In this document: positions 35,007 to 44,535 of the stretch, piece after piece
How the letters are laid out: every line of letters starts with the position of its first letter
Position numbering within the stretch: the first letter of the stretch is position 1
Origin: CAYZQH01 sp050300015
GTDB taxonomy: Bacteria; Pseudomonadota; Gammaproteobacteria; Pseudomonadales; Cellvibrionaceae
Length of the DNA: 64,000 nt
Assembly (NCBI GenBank): GCA_050300015.1
Contig: JBNKWZ010000015.1
Span: 62,001-126,000, forward strand
Direction of reading: 5' to 3'
The notes under the pieces: generated by a model
The model's database searches: none
What the model was told of the DNA's origin: nothing
What the model saw: only the letters and a program-made list of their open reading frames with translations
Made by a program: the position numbers and the translations under genes

Positions 35007-36103
35007 AAGTGCCCATACAAGCCCCGATATTCCACAAGGGAATCGATAGCGCTACCATACCCGAGCTTCTCGCAACGTGAAATATTTTTCATTAAAAACT
35101 AGCTTGCGGATTCCGTTCAAAGCAGCGTTTGTCGCCGTGAAGGTTACCCCTAACTTTGGCTGCTGTTTTAGACGGCCTTAAGCTCGGAGGCATTGGGCTC
35201 TGCACGCAAAAAAATGAGCTAAACGCCCATTTTACCCGTTTATAAAGTCTCTGGGGTAAAGTCACCCCACCTTGAAAAACGGCGCTTGTAACCTACGAAA
35301 CTTAAAATGGAACGCCCACCGTCTTATTTTATGGGCGTAGGCCAACTGATATTGGTGTTATTTGCTGGGCATATTTCAGTATCGTCGAAAGCATGTAAAC
35401 AGCTGTCAAAGCGCAAAGGTTCCTTCTCCTAGACCCTTGCCCTGAGAACAAAGTAGTCGATGCCTTCGCCACGCATTCAAAACCAGCCTTTTGGACTATT
35501 TAAGGTGAACAATAATACTGAGCTGCGTTACCAAGTGAGGACCGATAAACATTACCAACCCGCTTCGTCTTGCCTGCGAGTTGTTCTGGGTAATTGGATA
35601 AAGCACGCTGTCAATCGAACCACAATACTCATTGGATGATAAGCCTAACACTGAGGAATCTAAACAACAAAGATAACTGGTAGCGCAACCAAAGGTGTTT
35701 CTTACAAGCTCTATTATTCCAGCCAAGACTCCAGCTGATCAAGTGCGGTTAAGCTCGACGAAAACAGCCTTGCAATCTATCGAAAGTTTGACGTTCCAAT
35801 CCCAATTGTTTGTGGTATTTCCGAATATTTTTCTAATAAATTGAAAAGCTTAGCGCTTTTGTTATATTTAAGGTCAAAACATGAAGCACGTCAGATTTTT
35901 CAAAAGACCTTCGCGCTAGCATTGCAAAAGTTATGACTTGGCGTGCGTGTAGTTCAAGTCGTTTCCTGCGGGGCGAAACAGCGGGTGTTGAAGGAATGTT
36001 TTTGTCTATCGCACTTTTGGCTGGCACATGCCGTCCACTGGACATGAGCTTAAACGCACTCTTTGTAGTCAACTAAAACTATAATCGGATTCGGTAAAAT
36101 TCT
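35007..36103. other. 1.1-kb gap upstream of the malectin/cytochrome lipoprotein
   Basis: Holds the divergent promoters of the RegB/RegA pair and the 36104 gene. Short frames on both strands (for example 35496-35726 minus) lack ribosome binding sites and recognisable motifs, although that one contains SSNEYCGSID, reminiscent of the tails at 25200 and 28434. No RNA gene or repeat was recognised. Confidence 0.3.
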
Positions 36104-38542
36104 ATGCATACACGAATACTTGCGACGCTTTTAGTCATGGCATTAGCAGGATGCGGCGGGACTGATGACGGGAAATCCAGCAGCAGTAGCTCTTCCTCAA
36201 GTTCCGGGAGTGGTACATCTAGCTCTTCTAGTTCGTCTAGCTCTTCTAGCTCTTCCTCCTCAAGTAGTTCCGGCTCGGTTACGGGCTCGTTTGAACGCTG
36301 GAATTATATTTTGGGTATTAACGTAGGTGGTGATGCCTATGTGGCCGATAATGACCTAGCCTTCGAGGCGGACGCCTACTTTACCGGTGGGACGACTCAG
36401 GTCATTACCGATACCATCAATGGTACCGACCAGCAACCCATTTTCCAATCCGAACGTTGGGGCGATGTGACTTATGAGCTGCCCGTAGGCTCCGGGCACT
36501 TCCAAGTGGTACTGAAGTTTGCTGAATTGTATCAAGATGCCAGCAATGCTCGCGTGATCAATGTGGATGTGGAAGGCCAAAGCGCTGCACAAAACCTCGA
36601 TTTGTTTGCGCAAGTTGGCAAATTCAGTGCACATGAAATCAAACTTTCCAGCGTGATGGTCAACGATGGATACTTGACCATCACCACCTCGGCCACGGTT
36701 GACAACGGCACTCTGTCCGGCATTGAGGTTTACGCCGATAAAGACAACCCTGCCGACTTCTCCGATAGCGCCATTGTAGATGGCGAAGGCATTTACAATT
36801 CCCAGTGTTCGCAGTGTCATGGCGAAAATGGTGATGGAAACGGCGTATTTCCGTCGCTTATTAAGTCTGACTGTGAAACCTGTGCATCTCCCCCAGTGTT
36901 AATCAACAAAATCATTGAAACCATGCCTCTCAATGGGTCTTGTACCGGAGATTGTGCCATTAACGTAGCGGGTTTCATCTTAGCCAACTTCAATGACGAG
37001 CCCGTTAACCCTGAAGACTGTAGGGTTAAATCGGCCCCCATTCGACGCCTAACACGCTTTGAATACAGTAATACCGTCAATGATTTGTTGGGTGATGACA
37101 CCCGCCCCGGTAATTCTTTACCCAGTGAAGAAATTGGCAACGGTTTTGGTAACGATGCTATGTCTATGTCGGTATCGTCACTCTTGGCCGAGCAATACGG
37201 GAAGGTGGCCGAGGAAATCGCCCGCAGAACCGTGGATAACAATAACACTTGGCAACAACTGCACTCCTGCGTACAAAACGTGAATGGTTCCACTGAGGCC
37301 TCATGTGCCAACCAGATTATTGATCGTTTATTGCCTCGCGCTTTCCGTAGAACCGTTACCGATAGTGAATTCCAAGCTTACAAAAACCTTTACAACAATT
37401 TGGCAAGCTACAACGATTTTAAAACCAGCGTTGCAGGCGTGATCGAAGCGGTTTTGCAATCACCTGAATTCCTTTATAGGGCTGAGGTGGGCGAAATGGT
37501 GGATGGGCGACTGAAACCTACTGATTACGAGATGGCTTCACGCTTGTCTTATTTCTTCTGGGGATCTATGCCGGATGATACGCTGATGCAGGCGGCGGCC
37601 CAGGGTCGACTAACCTCCGCCCAAGACGTTCGAGCCCAAGCAGAGCGTATGCTTGAAGATCCTCGCGCGCGCAATATGATTCGTTATTTCTTCGACGCCT
37701 ACTTACCCATCAGTGGCTTAAGCCACCTCGAACGTGACAGCGTAGAGTTCCCTACTTTTAACGCTTTGATCGGGAACTTAATGCATCAAGAGACACAAGA
37801 GTTCTTGGAGCACGTTATCTTCGATGGTGCTGGTGATTGGGGAACGGCATTGACCGCAGATTACACCTTTATGAATGAGACCTTGGCAAATTATTATGGT
37901 GTGAATGGTGTCTCCGGTGATCAATTCCGTCAGGTGCCCCTGGATACGAACCTACGCAAGGGCTTGTTGACCCAAGGCGGTATCATGGCAGGTACCACGC
38001 ACTCAGGCAAAACCAACCCCGTGGTACGCGGTGCCTACGTGATGAAAAAGTTGCTGTGTGTTGCCATACCCCTACCCTCAGCTGACTTGTTGGCACAGAT
38101 TAAACCGCCTGAACCAACTTCTGGGTTAACGGCGCGAGACCGTTATACCCAGCACTCACAAGACCCCGTTTGCCAGACCTGCCACAACAAGATGGACCCC
38201 GTTGGTTTGGTATTTGAGAACTATGATCCCATTGGGTTGTATCGTACCCATGAAAACGGCGTGCTCATTGATGCCCATGGCGAACTGCCCGGCGCGAGCA
38301 TCCAGGTCAATGATGCGATTGGGTTAGTGGATGCCATTGCCGATGATCCCCGAACACACCAATGCTTTGCTTACAATTGGGCAAACTTTGCTTACGGTAA
38401 AACCATTGGCGCGAGTGAAAACTGTATAAAAGATACCATTACGATGAAGTTCAGTGAGTCCGGAAACAACATCAAAAATTTATTAGTGGAACTCACGCAA
38501 ACGGATGCGTTTCTTTTCCTACCAGCTGACCATCGTCAATAA
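36104..38542 (+). CDS. Malectin-cytochrome c-DUF1587/1595/1592/1588/1585 lipoprotein
   Basis: 812 residues. Lipobox LAGC (Cys17), serine linker (about 24-66), malectin domain (about 72-215), and a cytochrome c domain with heme motif CSQCH near residue 236. Then come the domains seen in planctomycete and Cellvibrionales proteins of unknown function: DUF1587 (IRRLTRFEYSNTVNDLLG), DUF1595 (LPRAFRRTVTDSEF), DUF1592 (EMASRLSYFFWGSMPDD), DUF1588 (TQGGIMAGTTHSGKTNPVVR) and DUF1585 with a second CxxCH (CQTCHNKMDP, near 690). A DUF1552 gene follows 18 bases later, the usual partner. A surface di-heme protein bound to glycans through malectin could exchange electrons with an oxidative carbohydrate enzyme; this is inference. 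Confidence 0.85.
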   Translation: MHTRILATLLVMALAGCGGTDDGKSSSSSSSSSSGSGTSSSSSSSSSSSSSSSSSSGSVTGSFERWNYILGINVGGDAYVADNDLAFEADAYFTGGTTQVITDTINGTDQQPIFQSERWGDVTYELPVGSGHFQVVLKFAELYQDASNARVINVDVEGQSAAQNLDLFAQVGKFSAHEIKLSSVMVNDGYLTITTSATVDNGTLSGIEVYADKDNPADFSDSAIVDGEGIYNSQCSQCHGENGDGNGVFPSLIKSDCETCASPPVLINKIIETMPLNGSCTGDCAINVAGFILANFNDEPVNPEDCRVKSAPIRRLTRFEYSNTVNDLLGDDTRPGNSLPSEEIGNGFGNDAMSMSVSSLLAEQYGKVAEEIARRTVDNNNTWQQLHSCVQNVNGSTEASCANQIIDRLLPRAFRRTVTDSEFQAYKNLYNNLASYNDFKTSVAGVIEAVLQSPEFLYRAEVGEMVDGRLKPTDYEMASRLSYFFWGSMPDDTLMQAAAQGRLTSAQDVRAQAERMLEDPRARNMIRYFFDAYLPISGLSHLERDSVEFPTFNALIGNLMHQETQEFLEHVIFDGAGDWGTALTADYTFMNETLANYYGVNGVSGDQFRQVPLDTNLRKGLLTQGGIMAGTTHSGKTNPVVRGAYVMKKLLCVAIPLPSADLLAQIKPPEPTSGLTARDRYTQHSQDPVCQTCHNKMDPVGLVFENYDPIGLYRTHENGVLIDAHGELPGASIQVNDAIGLVDAIADDPRTHQCFAYNWANFAYGKTIGASENCIKDTITMKFSESGNNIKNLLVELTQTDAFLFLPADHRQ

Positions 38543-38560
38543 GGCACCCGAGGAGATAAA

Positions 38561-39928
38561 ATGAAAAAGATTGATTTAAATCGACGCTCGGTGATCAAAG
38601 GTGCAGGTTCCATTGCCATTGCTTTGCCCTGGCTCGAAATCATGGCCCCGACCAAAGCCTATTCACAGACGTTTAATACAGCACAACGGTTAGTGACGGT
38701 TTACACCCCTGGTGGGACTGTTCGGGATAAATGGGCCAGTTCAGGCTCGGAAACCAACTTCAATTTTGGCCCGATTTTACAGCCGCTCAACGGCATTAAG
38801 AGCAAAGTCTTGATTCCTCATGGCTTTAATATGGCAAGCGCCAGGGGTGAGCAACACCAGGCCGGCATTATAGCTTTTTTGACCGGCACACCGCAGGACC
38901 CTGGCCGTAACAGCTATTCTGGTGGCCCTTCCATTGACCAAGTGGTCGCCAACGCCATTGGTAGTCAATCAGCTAAGAAGAGTCTGCAAATTGCCATTCG
39001 CTGGGCCACGGGCAAGTCACATGGGCTAATCCACCCAATTAATGCCATGAACTTTGAAGACAATGGCCGTTATAACCCCATCCCCCCTAGGGTTGATCCA
39101 CAGGCGATTTGGAACGATTTATTTGGTACTTTGGATACTACCGATCCTGCTGCAGCGGCCTTGATTAACCGCAGAAAGTCCATTATTGACTTTGTGGGGG
39201 GGCGCTTCGATAGCTTGTCACAACGCTTAGGTATGGAGGATCGATCGCGCCTCGACCAACACTTGACGAAAATCCGTGAAATTGAAAACGCTCTGGCGCA
39301 AGAAGTGGTTGCGGGCGGAGCTTGTTCTAAACCTGAACGTGTGGATACGTCCGGGTACAACCCTACTACCGGGTTGAATGCGGATGATAATGGCGCCATC
39401 AAAGATACCTCAACGGATGCGTTAATCCCCAAAGTGGGTAAACTTATGATGGATATGATTGTGATGGCCATGGCATGTGACATCACAAAAGTGTCCACTC
39501 TGCAGTGGACGGATACAGAAGCCAAGCATACCTTCCCATGGTTGGGCCTGTCTGAGCATCATCACTTTTATCAGCACGATGGTGGGTTTCGACCTGCTGA
39601 ATGTGAGAAAATTGGCCATTGGTATGCTGAGCAGCACGCGTATCTATTGGAACAAATGGATGCGGTGGACATGGGAGGACACAGTTTGCTCGATGAGAGT
39701 GTTGTGTTCTTTGGTTCAGAGCTCTCGCACCCTCCAACACACGAGAAAGACAATATGCCATTTTTATTGGCTGGTAATGGCGGTGGCCTGCGCACAGGTA
39801 GAATGCTCAACTACAACGGCCGCAGCCACAACGACCTGTTAGCAGGTATCGTCAACCTATTTGGTCTGGATGTTAATCAGTTTGGAGACGCTCGCTACTC
39901 TGGCGGTGCGGTAACCAACTTAACCTAA
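38561..39928 (+). CDS. DUF1552 protein, Tat-exported
   Basis: 455 residues. The N-terminus NRRSVIKGAG with a hydrophobic stretch and AYSQ cleavage resembles a Tat signal, implying export in folded form. The body is a DUF1552 domain (LVTVYTPGGTVRDKW near the start, GQHQAGIIAFLTG-like stretch, ELSHPPTHEKDNMPFLLAG near the end), which belongs broadly to the alkaline-phosphatase-like fold. AGGAG lies upstream of the ATG. DUF1552 genes almost always sit directly after a DUF1592-type gene, as here, so the two probably act together. The reaction is unknown. Confidence 0.85.
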   Translation: MKKIDLNRRSVIKGAGSIAIALPWLEIMAPTKAYSQTFNTAQRLVTVYTPGGTVRDKWASSGSETNFNFGPILQPLNGIKSKVLIPHGFNMASARGEQHQAGIIAFLTGTPQDPGRNSYSGGPSIDQVVANAIGSQSAKKSLQIAIRWATGKSHGLIHPINAMNFEDNGRYNPIPPRVDPQAIWNDLFGTLDTTDPAAAALINRRKSIIDFVGGRFDSLSQRLGMEDRSRLDQHLTKIREIENALAQEVVAGGACSKPERVDTSGYNPTTGLNADDNGAIKDTSTDALIPKVGKLMMDMIVMAMACDITKVSTLQWTDTEAKHTFPWLGLSEHHHFYQHDGGFRPAECEKIGHWYAEQHAYLLEQMDAVDMGGHSLLDESVVFFGSELSHPPTHEKDNMPFLLAGNGGGLRTGRMLNYNGRSHNDLLAGIVNLFGLDVNQFGDARYSGGAVTNLT

Positions 39929-39951
39929 GATTATTGCAAAAGTAAGCGTCA

Positions 39952-39986
39952 AGGGCAGAGCTACTGTGTGGCCTGCCCTCTTTTTT
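39952..39986 (+). terminator. Rho-independent terminator after the DUF1592-DUF1552 pair
   Basis: AGGGCAG (39952-39958) pairs with CTGCCCT (39973-39979), followed by C and six T (39981-39986). It lies 24 bases after the DUF1552 stop. Confidence 0.75.
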
Positions 39987-40717
39987 GGCAACCCTTCCCC
40001 CCCTTGCTGACATACCCATTTATAAACCCCTCAAACAGTCCCTCGTTGAGTAAACCTCTGAGTCTTCGCCAAAACAAGGTGTTCATACGCCGGCTGTGTG
40101 CCTTTACTCCCATCCGCAAGAGTCTTCCAAAAGGCTATACCGCATCACTTCTCAGATCATCAAGCAGAGTTACCATATCTCCTTAAGCGCTCACGGAGAA
40201 ACCTTAGTCCAGCGTAAGTTTTCCCTTTCAAGTTTTTGTTATGAGAGGCATTTATAACGGCGAAAAATCTATTCGCGTAATCATACTACTCTATTTCTAC
40301 ACCCCAATATTCTCTGGTGACAAGGTATGACATTCAAATTTGCGTACCCGTTTAAACCTGTTACAAGCTGTTATTTCAACTGTAACGCCCTTAACAGTTC
40401 AGGTATCCACTGGTAGGCACAAGGCTTTTTGGTGGCGTCATCCCACTGTTGCAAGCTGGCTGCCATCAGAGGTTTACCGTCCAATGGCCCAGCGTCTAAC
40501 ACTTCTGATAAGTAGTCAATGAATACCCCACAACCAATCGGGGTAGTGTCCGCCAATCAGTACCTCTCATAGGCATTACAACTTGCACTAAAATTTGCCT
40601 TCAACGCACTAAATGAGCAGCTACACTAAAGTTAAAAACCGGCTGACACCTACCGCTAGCGACTGTGGATGGCGTGGTTGGGCTGGACTATTACCCTATT
40701 CAACCAAGGAGCATTTC
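39987..40717. other. Gap upstream of the HDOD gene
   Basis: No convincing gene, RNA or repeat. Open frames here lack ribosome binding sites and change composition abruptly. The HDOD promoter should be in the right half. Confidence 0.3.
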
Positions 40718-41542
40718 ATGCCTTTCCAAGACCTATTTAAAGAAGTCCACAATATCCCCAGCATCCCAAAAGTTGTTCAGGAGCTTATTACAAATTTGAA
40801 TGACGATTCTGGGAATATCGATGACATTGCCAAAAAAATTCAGTTGGATCAGTCTCTTTCTTTAAAAATATTACGCCTAGCCAATTCCGCACGCTATGGT
40901 TCTGGGCGGAAAATTAACTCCATCGATGCGGCTGTCGTCATGCTGGGTATGGATGTTTTGAAAACTTTGATCATTGCCTCGGGCGTAACCAGCGCCTGTA
41001 AATCCATTCCCGGGGTTGATCAAAAGCAATTTTGGCGGTGTTCTTTCTCCGTTGCCAGCATATGCAAATTAATAGCCAAACAGGCAAAAAAAGACCCCGA
41101 ACTGGCGTTTACCTGCGGCTTATTACACAACATCGGCGATACCTTAATGTATATTGCACACACTGATAAAATGGTGCGCATAGACGCACTGGTCAACAAT
41201 GGGGCCAATCGTGCTGAATTGCAGCAAAACCAATTCGGCTACGACTATATGCAAGCAGGAGCAGAGTTGGTAAACCGCTGGAATTTCCCAAATGAAATTA
41301 GCGAAGCAATCGGTTTTCAGAATCGTCCGAACGAAATTTTTGACGAAAACCCTTACGCACTGATCGTAAACATTTCCGCCACGCTGTACCACCAGTTTGA
41401 AGCCAATAAAAGTAAAGAGGACATGTTGAGCAAACTCCCTTCAGAAAAACTACAAGCTTTAAATGTAGACCTATTGGAACTCTTGGAAAAATTAGTCGAT
41501 TTATTTGAACAGGACGACGATATTCACGAATTTTTATCATGA
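40718..41542 (+). CDS. HDOD-domain signalling protein
   Basis: 274 residues from ATG 40718, chosen over an upstream start because AAGGAG stands six bases before it. An HDOD domain fills about residues 5-200: VHNIPSIPKVVQELI, LDQSLSLKILRLANSARYG, INSIDAAVVMLGMDVLKTLI, and the HD-like GLLHNIGDTLM. HDOD proteins resemble HD-GYP phosphodiesterases but usually lack the full metal site, and act as scaffolds in signalling, motility and stress control. The final 50 residues are acidic and helical. It stands alone, so no partner is implied by context. Confidence 0.88.
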   Translation: MPFQDLFKEVHNIPSIPKVVQELITNLNDDSGNIDDIAKKIQLDQSLSLKILRLANSARYGSGRKINSIDAAVVMLGMDVLKTLIIASGVTSACKSIPGVDQKQFWRCSFSVASICKLIAKQAKKDPELAFTCGLLHNIGDTLMYIAHTDKMVRIDALVNNGANRAELQQNQFGYDYMQAGAELVNRWNFPNEISEAIGFQNRPNEIFDENPYALIVNISATLYHQFEANKSKEDMLSKLPSEKLQALNVDLLELLEKLVDLFEQDDDIHEFLS

Positions 41543-42301
41543 TGTCGAAAGCCGTAACCAGAATCCGGCTAAGTGTTACCAGGGCATTATTCTACTGGGA
41601 CATCCCCTTATGAAACAGGGTTTTCGATCCTTCATTTAACGCATCCATTGGGTATGGGTTTTTCAATTTTTTAAAATAGGTCCAAACTTAAAAATTGCCC
41701 AACCTTGATGTAAAACCAAAAGGGTTACTCAAAAAGCAGCCCTTTTTGTTGCCTCGTAAACCTTAAAATTGTGAAACAAAAATCCAAGCCTCACCGGGTA
41801 TCCAAAAGTTAGGTTGCCTCCGATTATATAGGGTTGAGTAGTGACCGTCGTCCGCACTGGACCGCCATCGACACACTCACAGAAGACACAGATATCATAC
41901 CACTGCCATTGCTCGGCGGCTTAGGAATGTACTTCGCCGCACATGGGTTATTTCTGACAAAGCGATCACGAATAGAACGCCCCGAGAGACATTACAGTCG
42001 CAAAAATCTTAACGCACCCAGAAAGTCAAAACCTTTTGACGGCCTCTTAAAAAAATCAATTCCCTTCCCAAAAACGCCCTTTCAATCAATGCGTTACCCA
42101 CAAAAAGCCTGATCGCCCAATCCCATAACATCTATAAATACAAAATTTTCCCCCGCCTTGCGATTGATTTTTAACTCACCTCCACTCTAACGCTATGAAG
42201 ACGATGCAAATAATCGCCAAAGTTATTGAGCAGTTGCATCAACAAATATAAACAGTCCACGACCGTTGCGGCCTTGCCGCAGGCAAATAGAGGTACGCCT
42301 T
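41543..42301. other. Gap between HDOD gene and the 42.3-kb operon
   Basis: 759 bases. A terminator-like hairpin lies at 41718-41747; nothing else is recognised. A 92-codon frame at 41834-42112 has no ribosome binding site or motif and is not called. The promoter of the downstream five-gene operon must lie here. Confidence 0.35.
41718..41747 (+). terminator. Possible terminator of the HDOD gene
   Basis: AAAAGGG (41718-41724) pairs with CCCTTTT (41740-41746) across a 15-base loop, and the right arm runs into five T. The stem is A/T-rich and about 175 bases from the stop, so it is only moderately convincing. Confidence 0.4.
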
Positions 42302-43018
42302 ATGTCCGGATACATCGATCCCCAGCATCTCGTCTCGTCCCAGGTTGGCCGTTCTTTACCATTTGCGGCAGTTACCGCAGGCACTGGCCTGCTCGGCCCC
42401 GAATGTCCAGAACGCCCAATGGTTGAGGACTATATCGCTAAGCGGTTTGCCTCCCAATACGCGGCTGAAATTGTTCACTTTTTGCCTTGGTTACTGACCG
42501 TAAACCAAAACGGTAATTTAGCGGCGGCGGTAGGTTTACGGCCAGCTGAACACGAAGCGCTGTTTCTTGAACAATATCTGGACGAGCCCGTTGAGCGGGT
42601 TTTACAAAACGCTTTTGAATGCCCCGTAGCGCGCGGCGACATCATCGAAATTGGTAATTTGGTCGCCACTCGAGGAGGCAGTAGCTACTTTCTGTTTGCA
42701 GCAATGACGATGCTACTGAAGGCAGCCGGTTATAAATGGCTGATATTCACGGCTAACCCACACGTTAAAAAAATCACGGAACGGATGGGCTTTCGTTCGA
42801 TGGAACTGTGTGAGGCAGAACGCGCTCGTTTGGGCCAGAACACGGGTACTTGGGGCAGCTATTACGACGATAAACCAAAGGTATTCGCTGGTGATCTAGA
42901 CTGCGCCGCCACCATTCTTTACGACTCTCCCACTCTACTCTCGGTACTTACGCCGCACCGAGAGCATTTACTCGCGGGCGCCCATCAGCTACGCAGAAAC
43001 CGACAGGAGGCTCAATGA
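42302..43018 (+). CDS. Thermostable-hemolysin-family (GNAT-like) protein
   Basis: 238 residues from ATG 42302, with AGAGG eight bases upstream. The sequence fits the thermostable hemolysin family (delta-VPH of Vibrio parahaemolyticus), whose fold resembles GNAT/LuxI acyltransferases: VEDYIAKRFASQYAAEIVHF, a central sheet LPWLLTVNQNGNLAAAVGLRPA, EIGNLVATRGGSSYFLF, and GYKWLIFTANPHVKKITERMGF-like acyl-CoA-binding region. No signal peptide is present, so a secreted toxin is unlikely. Its stop overlaps the start of an acyl-adenylating enzyme gene. I infer an N- or O-acyltransferase acting on the activated acid made by the next enzyme. Confidence 0.75.
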   Translation: MSGYIDPQHLVSSQVGRSLPFAAVTAGTGLLGPECPERPMVEDYIAKRFASQYAAEIVHFLPWLLTVNQNGNLAAAVGLRPAEHEALFLEQYLDEPVERVLQNAFECPVARGDIIEIGNLVATRGGSSYFLFAAMTMLLKAAGYKWLIFTANPHVKKITERMGFRSMELCEAERARLGQNTGTWGSYYDDKPKVFAGDLDCAATILYDSPTLLSVLTPHREHLLAGAHQLRRNRQEAQ

Positions 43019-44535
43019 GCATGCAATACCAGCATAATAGCCTAGCGGCGCAACTCATTAACTATACGGGCAAAACCTCTGAATACGCACTGCGCGCGGG
43101 CTTTTCTGCTGCGCGCGAGCAATGCTTACATTATGACGAGTTGATCACCCAAGTACATGATACAGCCAAAGCACTTGCTGAGCTCGACGTGAACTGCGTT
43201 GCCCTTTGTGCGGACAATTCACCCCGGTGGTTACTTGTCGATCTCGCCTGCCAAGCAGCTGGCATCGCGCTGCTGCCCCTACCGCTGTATTTTTCGGCAC
43301 AACAGATTGATCATGCACTTACAACCTGCGCTGCTGACCTACTGCTGACCGACAACCCCGCCACCATAACCCAATACTTTGACGGTGCTAAACAATCGCA
43401 CCCTATTGCAGGCTATTACACGGCCAGACGCACGCTAAACCAATGTGCCCAGCTGCCGGACGGTAGCGCTAAGATCACTTTTACGTCCGGTTCCACGGGA
43501 AACCCTAAGGGCGTATGCCTGACCACTTCACACCAATTAGCGGTTGCCAATTCATTAGTTGACGCGCTTGCACTGCCAGAGGTTAGGCATTTGTGCGTAC
43601 TGCCGCTGACCACATTGCTCGAGAATGTTGCTGGTGCCTACGCACCGCTGCTCGCCGGTGGTGAGGTTATCGTACCACCGCTTGGCGAAATCGGCTTTAA
43701 CGGCAGCGCGAGTTTTGACGCGCAACAATTTTTAGCCGCGCTCCAAACCTACGAGCCCGAATCACTCATTTTGCTGCCACAGCTGTTAAGCCTACTGGTT
43801 AGCGCCGTCGAACAAGGCTACCCGCTACCCGGCAGCTTAAAATTCATCGCTGTCGGCGGTGCTCGGGTATCACCCGCGCTACTTGCTCGCGCGCACACGC
43901 TCGGCATCCCGGTGTACGAAGGCTATGGTCTTTCAGAATGTACTTCGGTGGTTAGCCTAAATCTACCAGACGATGGGCGTCTCGGCAGCGCAGGTAAAGT
44001 ACTTGGCCACAACCGCGTGCGGGTAGAGCACGGGGAACTGGTCATCACCGGTAATTGCTTTCTCGGCTACGCTGGGGAGCCTTCGAGTTGGTATCCACAA
44101 GAGGTGGCGACTGGGGATATGGGCGAACTCGATGAAAGTGGGTATGTCACGCTGCTCGGACGTCGAAAAAACCTGTTGATCTCAAGCTTTGGCCGGAACA
44201 TCAACCCCGAATGGATCGAGTCGGAGCTGCTCGCGAGCACCGAAATCGCTCAAGCGATAGTGGTTGGCGATGATCAAGCCTTTTGCAGCGCGCTAATTTT
44301 TCCACGCCATAGCGACGTGAGTGCGGCAGCTCTCGCCAAGCATATCGATAAAGTGAATGCCCGTCTTCCCGACTATGCACAAATTAAGCGCTGGTGCTCA
44401 TTGCCCCTACACACCTTGTTCGCGCAGGGCTTCGTGACCGCCAACGGCCGTCCAATGCGCGGGCAGATTATCGAACATTACGCGGCGGTAATCGCCGATT
44501 TTTACCTTCAAACCGCCCAAGGAACTTACCTATGA
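43015..44535 (+). CDS. ANL-superfamily AMP-binding acid:CoA/acyl ligase
   Basis: 506 residues; GGAGG stands upstream and the ATG overlaps the previous stop (ATGA). The adenylating motifs are present: P-loop TFTSGSTGNPKG (about 154-165), YEGYGLSECTSV, and TGDMGELDESGYVTLLGRRK, with a hinge Arg/Lys. The C-terminal A10 motif, normally ending G-K, reads TANGRPMRG: arginine (about residue 479) stands where the adenylation lysine is expected. It would normally activate a carboxylic acid as acyl-AMP and pass it to CoA or another acceptor. The substituted lysine may slow adenylation or alter its role. The oxidase gene downstream overlaps its stop, so they act in one pathway. Confidence 0.85.
   Translation: MSMQYQHNSLAAQLINYTGKTSEYALRAGFSAAREQCLHYDELITQVHDTAKALAELDVNCVALCADNSPRWLLVDLACQAAGIALLPLPLYFSAQQIDHALTTCAADLLLTDNPATITQYFDGAKQSHPIAGYYTARRTLNQCAQLPDGSAKITFTSGSTGNPKGVCLTTSHQLAVANSLVDALALPEVRHLCVLPLTTLLENVAGAYAPLLAGGEVIVPPLGEIGFNGSASFDAQQFLAALQTYEPESLILLPQLLSLLVSAVEQGYPLPGSLKFIAVGGARVSPALLARAHTLGIPVYEGYGLSECTSVVSLNLPDDGRLGSAGKVLGHNRVRVEHGELVITGNCFLGYAGEPSSWYPQEVATGDMGELDESGYVTLLGRRKNLLISSFGRNINPEWIESELLASTEIAQAIVVGDDQAFCSALIFPRHSDVSAAALAKHIDKVNARLPDYAQIKRWCSLPLHTLFAQGFVTANGRPMRGQIIEHYAAVIADFYLQTAQGTYL

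Noticed and set aside
41834..42112. 92-codon frame upstream of the five-gene operon
   Set aside because: No ribosome binding site or motif, and a basic low-information C-terminal half; more likely chance.
42302..43018. Secreted hemolysin toxin
   Set aside because: The family name suggests it, but there is no signal peptide or pore-forming pattern, and the gene is coupled to metabolic enzymes.
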